Origin: Salinivenus sp.
GTDB lineage: Bacteria; Bacteroidota; Rhodothermia; Rhodothermales; Salinibacteraceae
NCBI GenBank assembly: GCA_018609755.1
Contig: JAHENZ010000232.1
Span: forward strand, 1 to 44,458
DNA length: 44,458 nt
Direction: 5' to 3'
In this document: positions 1-7,373 of the stretch, piece by piece
How the letters are laid out: each line of letters begins with the position of its first letter
Numbering within the stretch: position 1 is the stretch's first letter
Notes under the pieces: generated by a model
Told to the model about the DNA's origin: nothing
Seen by the model: only the letters and a program-made list of their open reading frames with translations
Database searches by the model: none
Position numbers and translations under genes: made by a program

Positions 1-101
1 GAGGGATCGTCGAAGATGAGCGTCTCGACCCGCTCGTGTTGGGTTCCTGCGCGGGTGCCTTGCTCGCGAGTATCCGGGGTGGTCGGAGAGTACGCAGTCA
101 T
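1..101 (-). CDS. N-terminal fragment of an unidentified protein, cut by the window edge
   Basis: An open frame begins with ATG at 101 and runs leftward off the window without a stop. The 33 complete residues visible start MTAYSPTTPDTREQGTR and end with ERVETLIFDDP. It diverges from the GMC oxidoreductase gene, and the palindromic operator at 212-225 lies between the two starts, so it may belong to the same regulon. The ending loosely resembles the N-terminus of the long Bacteroidota glucosamine-6-phosphate deaminase-like proteins, but so short a piece cannot be assigned. Reading frame and start are plausible; function is unknown. Confidence 0.4.
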   Translation of the reverse strand, partial: MTAYSPTTPDTREQGTRAGTQHERVETLIFDDP

Positions 102-211
102 GGGACGGGAGATGCTGATTGGTCCGGAAGCGGCGGTCGTGCTGAGTTCCTACAGTCTCTTGTAAGAGAGGATAGGGGGCGGCGGTCCGGAGGGCAATAG
201 GTCCGACGATT

Positions 212-225
212 AGGAACCGCTTCCA
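212..225. promoter_or_regulatory. Putative LacI-family operator, site 1
   Basis: AGGAACCGCTTCCA is a near-palindrome with a central CG, as in LacI/GalR-family operators. It matches five other sites in the window (consensus TGGRACCGNTTCCA). It lies 110 bp upstream of the GMC oxidoreductase start and on the other side faces the divergent partial gene. Assignment to the regulator encoded at 4257-5282 is inference. Confidence 0.6.
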
Positions 226-335
226 AACTTTTCGGTCCTCCCTGAAAAATTACCCGATGCAGTTGCGTCTGGGTCGGTGTCATTCTTAGACTGTGAACAG
301 TTGATGCACGATTGTTGAACGCGACGTGGAGGCTT

Positions 336-2066
336 ATGCCCCTCATTCAAGAGAGTCCCGAATCGTACGATGTCTGCATTGTTGGCTCCGGCGCCGGGGG
401 GAGCATGGCCGCCAAGGTGTTGGCCGAGGCGGGGGCCAACGTGGCGGTGTTGGAGGCCGGACCGGAGTGGAGCGTGGAGGAGGATGGCACCATGTTCGAC
501 TGGAACTACTCCTCTCCCCGCCGCGGCGCGTCCACAAAGGAGCGTCCGTTTGGAGAATTTGACGCCTGTCTCGGCGGATGGGACATCGAGGGGGAACCGT
601 ACACCACGACGGAGGGAACCGACTGGGAGTGGTTCCGCGCGCGGATGCTCGGAGGGCGGACCCACCACTGGGGCCGCATCTCGCTCCGCTTTGGGCCGGA
701 CGATTTCAACGGTCGGAGCGTGGACGGCCACGGCGACGACTGGCCGATCGACTACGACGATCTGAAGCCCTACTACGACCGTCTGGATCGCATGATCGGG
801 CTTTTTGGCTCGGAGGAGAATTTCTACAACGCGCCGGACGGTATTTTTATGGACCCGCCGGAGCCTCGCTGCTACGAACGAGTGCTCAAGCAGGGAGCGG
901 AAGACATCAACATTCCCGTCATTCCGTCCCGGCTCTCCATCCTCACGGAGCAACACAACGGCCGGGCGGCGTGTCACTACTGCGCCCAGTGCAATCGGGG
1001 CTGCACGACGCACTCGAATTTTTCGGCCCCGGTGCTGCTCAATCCGGCCCTGGAAACGGGAAATGTGACCCTCATCACCAACGCGATGGTGCGAGAGGTG
1101 ACGACCAATCAGGAGGGGCGCGCGACGGGCGTCTCGTACGTCGACACGCAACGCCGCCGCGAGCAGAAGGTGAAGGCCGACGTCGTGGTGCTGGCGGCTA
1201 GCTCCTGCGAGTCCGCTCGTCTTCTTCTCAACTCCACGTCCTCGCAGCACCCCAACGGCCTCGCCAACTCCAGCGACGCGGTGGGCCGCTATCTCATGGA
1301 CTCCACCGGCACAACCATAGCGGGCGTCATTCCGGAGCTCTTGAATCAGCCCGCTCACAACTGCGACGGAGTCGGCGGCATGCACATGTACGTGCCGTGG
1401 TGGGCCCACGACCAGAATCTCGACTTTCCGCGCGGCTATCACTTCGAACTGTGGGGCGGACGGGGCATGCCGGGCTACGGCTTTGGCAGCGGCATTCAAA
1501 ACCTCAACGGCCTCTTCCCCGGGGACGAGGAGACGAAGAAGAAGGGCGGGGGCGGCTACGGGCAGCAGCTCAAGAACGACTATCGACGCTTTTACGGGGC
1601 GATGGTGGGCATGTCGGGGCGCGGCGAATCGATTGCCCACCGCGACAACTACTGCGAGATTGATCCCGACACGACGGACGAGTACGGCATTCCCGTCCTC
1701 CGCTTCAACCACTCCTGGCGCGAAGAAGAATACCTGCAGGTGAAGCACATGCAGGAGAAGGGACGCGAAATCATCGAGGCGGCGGGCGGTGAGCCTCTTG
1801 GCACGATGCCGGATCGGGAGAGCGGCTATGGGATCACGACTCCGGGGGAAATCATCCACGAGACTGGTGTGACCCGCATGGGAACCGATCCGGACGAATC
1901 GGTGCTCAACGAGTACTGCCAGGCCCACGACGTGGACAACCTCTTCGTGGCGGACGGCGGCCCGTTTGTTTCGCAGCCGCACAAGAACCCGACCTGGACG
2001 ATCATGGCCCTTTCGATGCGCACCGCCGAGTACATCGTGGACCAGCGGGAGAAGGGGAATCTGTGA
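336..2066 (+). CDS. GMC-family FAD oxidoreductase, large (catalytic) subunit of a sugar dehydrogenase
   Basis: The protein has 576 residues. Near the N-terminus is the dinucleotide-binding motif VGSGAGG (about residues 16-22), followed by an acidic strand end (VLEAG), the usual FAD-binding pattern. The C-terminal part carries HETGVTRMG and PHKNPTWTIMAL, the region holding the active-site His/Asn of GMC enzymes. A cysteine cluster CHYCAQCNRGC in the middle resembles the iron-sulfur cluster segment of bacterial FAD-glucose dehydrogenases. There is no signal peptide. In this family the large subunit is exported together with a Tat-signal small subunit, and exactly such a gene follows. The ATG at 336, with GGAGG close upstream, is preferred to an in-frame TTG at 312. 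The likely role is periplasmic oxidation of a sugar or glycoside, perhaps at C3; the substrate is not visible. A palindromic operator lies upstream. Confidence 0.85.
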   Translation: MPLIQESPESYDVCIVGSGAGGSMAAKVLAEAGANVAVLEAGPEWSVEEDGTMFDWNYSSPRRGASTKERPFGEFDACLGGWDIEGEPYTTTEGTDWEWFRARMLGGRTHHWGRISLRFGPDDFNGRSVDGHGDDWPIDYDDLKPYYDRLDRMIGLFGSEENFYNAPDGIFMDPPEPRCYERVLKQGAEDINIPVIPSRLSILTEQHNGRAACHYCAQCNRGCTTHSNFSAPVLLNPALETGNVTLITNAMVREVTTNQEGRATGVSYVDTQRRREQKVKADVVVLAASSCESARLLLNSTSSQHPNGLANSSDAVGRYLMDSTGTTIAGVIPELLNQPAHNCDGVGGMHMYVPWWAHDQNLDFPRGYHFELWGGRGMPGYGFGSGIQNLNGLFPGDEETKKKGGGGYGQQLKNDYRRFYGAMVGMSGRGESIAHRDNYCEIDPDTTDEYGIPVLRFNHSWREEEYLQVKHMQEKGREIIEAAGGEPLGTMPDRESGYGITTPGEIIHETGVTRMGTDPDESVLNEYCQAHDVDNLFVADGGPFVSQPHKNPTWTIMALSMRTAEYIVDQREKGNL

Positions 2067-2127
2067 GGAGTGGCAACAGGTTTAGAAGCCGTGCCTCGAA
2101 TGATCTCCGGGGGGCTTTTCCCAAGTG

Positions 2128-2184
2128 CGTATTGCGTATCTCGTAAGGGAGAAGAGATAATACGCAATACGAAATACGCAATAC
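2128..2184. repeat. Intergenic hairpin with repeated TACGCAATACG units
   Basis: CGTATTGCGTATCTC (2128-2142) pairs with a right arm at 2154-2171 that contains ATACGCAATACG. A further direct copy of ATACGCAATACG follows at about 2174-2185. The structure lies between the large- and small-subunit genes of the oxidoreductase. It could protect or attenuate the transcript, or be a dispersed palindromic repeat of this genome. No T-run follows, so it is not a standard terminator. Confidence 0.6.
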
Positions 2185-2255
2185 GTGAAGCCCGGGAAGG
2201 GCAGGACCCCTTGGGACCTTGCAATCCGATAGCATTGACCTTCACCACCGAACTC

Positions 2256-2876
2256 ATGAGCACCCTCAACCGACGGGACGCCCTCAAACTGCTAGGCATC
2301 ATGGCCGCGGCGCCGACGTTCAGCGTGGCCTGCTCCTCCGACAACGTAGAGGAGGCGCGGCAGCAGACGGACGAGGTGCCCACCCGCCCCCAGCCGGAAG
2401 CCTATGACCGCCAGTTTCTGACCGATCACGAGTACGAGACGGTCGAGGTGCTCGTGGACTGGATTATTCCGGCCGACGACCGGTCCGGCAGCGCGACGGA
2501 TGCGGGCGTGCCTACCTTTATCGACTTCATCTTGACCGACGAGAAACTGGAGGATCGGACGGAGCAGCAGACGGCCTTTCGCGGCGGTCTGGCCTGGATC
2601 GACTACGAGTGCATCGAGCGGTTCGACCGCCCGTTCGTCGAGTGCTCCGAGAAGCAGCAGCAGGAACTAATCGACGCCATCGCGTGGCCGGAGGCGGCCG
2701 AGCCCTCCATGCAGCCGGGCGTCACGTTCTTCAACAGCCTGCGCAACCTCACGGCGTCGGGCTTCTTCTCCTCCAAGATGGGGATGGAGGATCTGCAGTA
2801 CCAGGGCAACCGCCACGTGGCCGAGTGGACGGGCTGTCCGGACGAGGTGCTCGATCACGTCGGCGTTACTGCCTAA
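2256..2876 (+). CDS. Gluconate 2-dehydrogenase subunit 3-family protein, Tat-exported small subunit
   Basis: The protein has about 206 residues. It opens with NRRDALKLLG, a twin-arginine signal, followed by a hydrophobic stretch and SVACSS, a probable lipobox, so it is likely a Tat-exported lipoprotein. The rest fits the small subunit that accompanies GMC-type gluconate, glucose and glucoside dehydrogenases (DHEYETVEVLVDWIIPADD, then WIDYECIERFDRPF). The small subunit carries the cofactor-loaded large subunit through the Tat pore. The gene follows the GMC gene on the same strand with a gap of 189 bp containing a hairpin. The frame is open further upstream, but the signal peptide fixes the start at the ATG at 2256. 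Confidence 0.82.
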   Translation: MSTLNRRDALKLLGIMAAAPTFSVACSSDNVEEARQQTDEVPTRPQPEAYDRQFLTDHEYETVEVLVDWIIPADDRSGSATDAGVPTFIDFILTDEKLEDRTEQQTAFRGGLAWIDYECIERFDRPFVECSEKQQQELIDAIAWPEAAEPSMQPGVTFFNSLRNLTASGFFSSKMGMEDLQYQGNRHVAEWTGCPDEVLDHVGVTA

Positions 2877-3010
2877 TCCCACTCTCTGTGCTCCGGTTCT
2901 CTGTAGGGCATTGACGATGGACCGCCGACTGCCGCGTGTGTGTCCGAAGCGGTCGTCCGGGACTCCACTGTAGGATTATGAGATTATCCGCCGGACGTGA
3001 GGGATGCCTC

Positions 3011-3047
3011 CTTCGTAGTGTCGTTGGACTCCAACGGCGCTACGAAG
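3011..3047. repeat. Strong hairpin in the 2877-3230 intergenic region
   Basis: CTTCGTAG and CTACGAAG, then CGTTGG and CCAACG, form a nearly continuous stem of about 17 bp (with G-U pairs) and a three-base loop. No T-run follows on either strand, so it is a weak terminator candidate. It could be a palindromic repeat element or a transcript-end stabiliser between the small-subunit gene and the next gene. Nothing else recognisable was seen in 2877-3230. Confidence 0.55.
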
Positions 3048-3230
3048 AGAATGCAGACCTTTTCAGAAAGCAAGACGCCCGGTGCCGCGGGTGATCGGTC
3101 CTGCAATTAACCTCGAAAAGGCACACTGGAGTCATCCTCTGTGGCGGTCGGCCGTCGTACACTCCGGACGACAATGAAAACGGTGGATCCTTCTTCGATT
3201 GATTCTCCTTCCTAACCTGCAGCAGCTCTC

Positions 3231-4229
3231 ATGCCGAACCGTCGCGACTTCCTCAAAACCAGCGCCATCGCCAGTATCGGCGCCAGTCCCATGCTCGCTG
3301 CCTGTGGAGGGGGCGCGTCCGCGTCTCAGCAGCAGAAGCCCGTGGTCGTGTCCACCTGGCGGCACGGCATGCCCGCCAACGAGGCCGCCTGGGAGGAGTT
3401 GACGGACGACGGCACGGCCCTCGACGCGGTGGAGGCCGGGGTGCGGGTCATCGAGGCGGACCCGGAGACGCGCACGGTGGGCCGCGGCGGCTATCCGGAC
3501 CGCACCGGTGTGGTGACCCTCGACGCCTGCGTAATGGACGAGCGCGGCCGATGCGGATCGGTGGGTGCCCTGGAAGACATTCTGCATCCAACCTCGGTGG
3601 CACGCAAGGTGATGGAGGAAACGCCGCACGTTATGCTTGTGGGGGACGGGGCGCGCGACTTTGCTATAGAGCAAGGCTTTGAGGAGACCGACCTTCTCAC
3701 CGAACAGTCCCGGCAGGACTGGCAGGAGTGGAAGGAAAAACAGGAGGAGACGCCAGAGCGGCCCGAGCCCAACATCGAAGGGGAGGTAGACGAGGAAAAT
3801 CACGACACCATTGGCATGCTGGCCCTCGACGCCAACGGGCATCTCTCCGGGGCGTGCACGACGAGCGGGACGCAGTGGAAAATGCACGGCCGCGTCGGCG
3901 ATTCACCGCTGATCGGAGCGGGGTTGTTCGTGGACGACGACGTGGGGGCTGCGTGTGCGACCGGTTGGGGCGAAGCCGTCATCCGGACGGCCGGGTCACA
4001 CCTCGCCGTCGAGAAAATGCGGCAGGGCGCTTCCCCGATGGAGGCGTGCCGGGCAGTCGTCGAGCGCGTCAGCAATCTGCACGGCAATCCAGAGGACGTG
4101 CAGGTGGGCGTGCTCGCGCTCAACAAAAACGGCGAAATTGGGGCGTATGGCTTGCAGTCCGGCTTCGAAACGGCTCAGTATACGCCCGAGGCCGGGAACC
4201 AGTTGGTCGAGGCCGATGCGTTTCAGTAG
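3231..4229 (+). CDS. N4-(beta-N-acetylglucosaminyl)-L-asparaginase, Ntn hydrolase, Tat/lipoprotein signal
   Basis: The protein has 332 residues. The start MPNRRDFLKTSAIASIG is a Tat signal, followed by MLAACGG, a lipobox, so it acts in the periplasm or on the outer side. The body matches aspartylglucosaminidase: STWRHGMPANEAAW near the N-terminus, and ENHDTIGMLALD containing the autocatalytic cleavage site, with Thr193 becoming the N-terminal nucleophile of the beta chain. Family members split GlcNAc-asparagine, the linkage left when N-glycoproteins are degraded, releasing GlcNAc and aspartate. A charged insert rich in Glu (about 160-190) lies just before the cleavage site, where the family is variable. 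It is next to the GlcNAc genes and convergent with the regulator gene. Plain isoaspartyl peptidase activity is the alternative, but the sequence fits the aspartylglucosaminidase branch better. Confidence 0.87.
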   Translation: MPNRRDFLKTSAIASIGASPMLAACGGGASASQQQKPVVVSTWRHGMPANEAAWEELTDDGTALDAVEAGVRVIEADPETRTVGRGGYPDRTGVVTLDACVMDERGRCGSVGALEDILHPTSVARKVMEETPHVMLVGDGARDFAIEQGFEETDLLTEQSRQDWQEWKEKQEETPERPEPNIEGEVDEENHDTIGMLALDANGHLSGACTTSGTQWKMHGRVGDSPLIGAGLFVDDDVGAACATGWGEAVIRTAGSHLAVEKMRQGASPMEACRAVVERVSNLHGNPEDVQVGVLALNKNGEIGAYGLQSGFETAQYTPEAGNQLVEADAFQ

Positions 4230-4256
4230 AGGCGAGTTGAGTGAAGAAGCACCGGA

Positions 4257-5282
4257 CTACTGCGCGCCGCAGCTCTTTCGGATCACCAAGTCAGGCTCCA
4301 ATTCCTTTTGAATGGGAGTCGAGCTCTCCTCCTCGATCTCACTGATGAGCAGGTTTGCGGCTGCCTGGCCCTTTTCGTACACGGGTTGTTGTATCGTGGT
4401 AAGAGGAGGAATCGTATATTTGGACGAGGGAAGGCCGTCGAAGCCCACCACTGCTACGTCTTCGGGGACGCGATGGTCTGCCTCGTGGAGGGCAAGAAGG
4501 GCCCCCATCGCCATCGTGTCACTCCCACAGAACAGAGCGTTCGGCAAGCGTCCGTCTTGAATCCACTGCTTTACAATGTTGTATCCGCTTTCCTGCGAGT
4601 AATCGCCATATCCAATTTTCTCGTCCGGCACCGTGCAGCTCGACTCGGTAAGCGCCTCCGAAAACCCACGTTGTCGGGCGACGGTCTCCTCTAACTGAGG
4701 ATGTCCCAGGATGACGCCGATATCTTCATATCCGAGAGAGCAGAGGTGGGCTCCGGCTTTGAATCCTCCCTTTGCGTTGTTGATATCGATCGAGTGATGG
4801 TTTTCCCATCCCTCATTTCCCCCAATGAGAACCGTCGGAATGTCGCGATCTTTGAAGGCGTCTCCGACGATCTCGCGCACTTCTCGGGTCACGAGGATAA
4901 ACCCATCGAATCGGTTGTCACCGGCCCGATCACTAATTTTGTCTTTCATCTCGGGCGAGACCATTGACAGCGATACGAAGTAGCCGCGCTCCAGGCACTG
5001 TTCGAAGATGCCCGAGTACAGGAGGGGCCAGTACCCAGTGGCAAGCGAGTCGTCGGCCCGGCGCGGCGTGAGGATGCTGACCTCGTAGGAGCGATCTGTC
5101 GCGAGACTCCGCGCCATCGAGTTGGGCCGATAGTCGTGCTCTTCAATCACCTTGAGCACTCGCTCGCGGGCTTCGTCGCTGACGTTCGGGTGGTCGTTCA
5201 GCACGCGGGACACGACGGACCGCGAGACGTACGCCAGCTCGGCCACCTGGTCGATCGTCATGTTCTTCTCGTCGTCGGCCAT
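4257..5282 (-). CDS. LacI/GalR-family transcription regulator
   Basis: The protein has about 341 residues. The N-terminal helix-turn-helix reads MTIDQVAELAYVSRSVVSRVLN followed by a hinge-helix region RPNSMARSLAT, typical of LacI family DNA-binding domains. The rest is a periplasmic-binding-like effector domain (GFILVTR, VLIGGN, ALFCGSDTMAMGAL, VAVVGFDGLPSS, PPLTTIQQP). It is last in the minus-strand series that begins with susC. It is the only LacI-type gene in the window, and six LacI-like palindromes occur at nearby promoters, so it is the likely regulator of the region; the inducer is probably a GlcNAc metabolite (inference). The ATG at 5282 (MADDEKN) is preferred to an upstream in-frame GTG at 5318. 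Confidence 0.9.
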   Translation of the reverse strand: MADDEKNMTIDQVAELAYVSRSVVSRVLNDHPNVSDEARERVLKVIEEHDYRPNSMARSLATDRSYEVSILTPRRADDSLATGYWPLLYSGIFEQCLERGYFVSLSMVSPEMKDKISDRAGDNRFDGFILVTREVREIVGDAFKDRDIPTVLIGGNEGWENHHSIDINNAKGGFKAGAHLCSLGYEDIGVILGHPQLEETVARQRGFSEALTESSCTVPDEKIGYGDYSQESGYNIVKQWIQDGRLPNALFCGSDTMAMGALLALHEADHRVPEDVAVVGFDGLPSSKYTIPPLTTIQQPVYEKGQAAANLLISEIEEESSTPIQKELEPDLVIRKSCGAQ

Positions 5283-5441
5283 GGCAGGGGGAGGGGTTTT
5301 GAGAAGAACAGAGGGCACGTCCGTCTCAGCCGGACAGTGTTCAGTCGTCGTCCTTGGGGGACAAGCGACGAACGGGAATCCGTTAGACGGGGGAAAGGGC
5401 GTCAGCGTTTCCGTGAAGGCGATCCAGGCTCTCCTCTTCGT

Positions 5442-7157
5442 TCAACGGCCCGGAAACGCCCGAGGGCTGAGGTTTCCCGTCCGGTCGACGGCCCTCACGA
5501 CAATGGCGTCGGGCGGCGCTGACGTTGGCACCGAGAAGCTGTTGTGAGAACGGGGCACGATGGCAGTATGCCAGGAGCCCTCATGCCGCCACTGGATCAC
5601 CCATTTCCACACCGGCTCATTTTCCCCGGCGGTCATCTTGAGGGTCAGTTGGGAGGCGCGTTCGGTCGATACGCGAGGACGAGCGGGCGGCGTGTCGTCC
5701 AACCACGGAGAGGCGGGCACGAGGGCGCCGGCGGCGTATGCTTCCGTTTGCAGTCGCGTGCGGAGCCGATGAGTGGTACGGTCCGCCTTCGGAGGCGGCT
5801 GGGAGCGGCGAATCGACACGCTGTCGGTCGTGACGGAGTCCACGGACAGGGAATCGATTCGGCGACCCGCTATGATGATGGAGTCGGTGGGTATCGTATC
5901 TGAAACGGGGGCAAGGGTGGAGTCGAGCGTATTCGCGACGTATGCGGAGTCGGGGAGCGGCATCAGCGCCTTCATGCTGAAGTGGACCTGCCCGGTGGCG
6001 CCGGGGTGGGAGCGGGCCGTATAGATTTGCCCGAGGATCTGCCGGTCCGACCAGTGTTGATCGCCGTGCTGGCGCACCCGGCTCGTGTAGAGTCCGGGCC
6101 AGACGTGGCGGTCCTGTTCGTTTTGCTCGATCCACCACCGCAGCATTTCCGGGTACGAGTACCCGTACTGGTCGAGCCGGTAGTAGAGCTGGGGCGTCAC
6201 GTAGTCGACCCATCCGTTGCGAAGCCACTTTCGGGCGTCGGCGTAGAGCGCGGCGTACGCGTCGAAGCCCTGCGTGCCGGGCGGATGGTCGGGGCGCCAG
6301 ATGCCGAACGGGCTGATCCCGAATTTGACGTGCGGCTTTTCGTCTTTAACGGAGCGGTAGACGCGTTCGACGAGGCGGTTCACGTTGTGCCGGCGCCAGT
6401 CGTCGCGGCTGCCCGTCCACCCGTTCGTCTGGGCACGGGCCCAACTTGCACTGTCAGGGAAGGGGGCGCCGTCGGCGTACGACGGATAGGGGTAGAAGTA
6501 GTCGTCGAAGTGGACGCCGTCAATGTCGTATCGGCGCACCACGTTTAGGATGACCCGATGCGTGTGGTCGCGGGCGGCGGGCACGCCGGGGTCGAGCCAC
6601 AGGTAGTCGCCGTACTCGCGTACCCAGGACGGGTGCTGGTTGTAGACGTGGCCGGGGGCAAGGTCGGACGTGTCGGCCGGGTGGCCCGCCCGGTAGGGGT
6701 TAAACCAGGCGTGCAACTCCAGCCCGCGCTCGTGGGCCTCCTGTACGGCAAATCGGAGCGGATCGTAGTACGGCTGCGGTTCCTGCCCCTGTTTTCCCGT
6801 CAGATAGTAGGACCACGGCTCGTGGGGCGATTCGTAGAGCGCATCGGCGTGGGGGCGCACCTGGAAGATGACGGCATTCAAGTTGAGGGCGGCGGCCTCG
6901 TCGAGCATCCGCCGCAGCTCGGCCTTCTGTTGCTGGGTCGAGAGCCCTGGCTCAGAGGGCCAGTCGATGTTGGCGACCGTTGCGATCCAGGCCGCCCGGA
7001 ACTCGCGGGGCACGGGCGGAGGGGACACGTCCTCTTCCGGCGATGGTTGGGGGGTGGGCGCGGTGCTTCCGCATCCGGCGAGGAGCCCACTGCCGACGAC
7101 CAGAAGTCCAATTGCGAATACCAGTGCGGAGGGATGAGGAGAGGCCGTCCGGTTCAT
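5442..7157 (-). CDS. GHL10-family glycan hydrolase, DigH/YngK-like lipoprotein
   Basis: The protein has about 571 residues. A lipoprotein signal ends in GLLAGCGS, then comes a Pro-rich linker and a family GHL10 (formerly DUF187) TIM-barrel: REFRAAWIATVANIDWPS, NAVIFQVRPHADALY, GLELHAWFNPYRAG, YDIDGVHFDDYFYP, KFGISPFGIWR and WVDYVTPQLYYR. E. coli DigH (YddW) of this family cuts peptidoglycan glycan strands stripped of stem peptides, so the substrate here may be a GlcNAc/MurNAc-type glycan, but that is inference. A C-terminal part of about 150 residues contains a Ser/Thr/Asp-rich linker and a beta-rich region resembling an Fn3-type domain. It lies between the hexosaminidase and the regulator in the same direction. 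The start is the ATG at 7157; a GTG two codons earlier is possible. Confidence 0.85.
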   Translation of the reverse strand: MNRTASPHPSALVFAIGLLVVGSGLLAGCGSTAPTPQPSPEEDVSPPPVPREFRAAWIATVANIDWPSEPGLSTQQQKAELRRMLDEAAALNLNAVIFQVRPHADALYESPHEPWSYYLTGKQGQEPQPYYDPLRFAVQEAHERGLELHAWFNPYRAGHPADTSDLAPGHVYNQHPSWVREYGDYLWLDPGVPAARDHTHRVILNVVRRYDIDGVHFDDYFYPYPSYADGAPFPDSASWARAQTNGWTGSRDDWRRHNVNRLVERVYRSVKDEKPHVKFGISPFGIWRPDHPPGTQGFDAYAALYADARKWLRNGWVDYVTPQLYYRLDQYGYSYPEMLRWWIEQNEQDRHVWPGLYTSRVRQHGDQHWSDRQILGQIYTARSHPGATGQVHFSMKALMPLPDSAYVANTLDSTLAPVSDTIPTDSIIIAGRRIDSLSVDSVTTDSVSIRRSQPPPKADRTTHRLRTRLQTEAYAAGALVPASPWLDDTPPARPRVSTERASQLTLKMTAGENEPVWKWVIQWRHEGSWHTAIVPRSHNSFSVPTSAPPDAIVVRAVDRTGNLSPRAFPGR

Positions 7158-7373
7158 ATGCACGAGGAGGCGTCAGGCGTTCAGCGGAGCGACGGAAGAG
7201 GGCTAATGGTGATTCTTTATGCACTCCTGAAGAGGACAGAATCTACGTGAGGGAGCAGTATTGGTACTCTCGTGTGGATGCTACGAAATCGGGTAGGAGT
7301 GACACCACGCACAATGTAAGTTGACGAGACAGTAGGAACGGTCCAAACCACCCGGAATGAGGCAGAGGAACCC

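Noticed and set aside
210-1982. Long open frame (590 codons) on the minus strand opposite the GMC gene
   Set aside because: It is the antisense shadow of a high-GC gene; its protein is rich in V, H and R, has no recognisable domain, and the plus strand carries clear FAD motifs.
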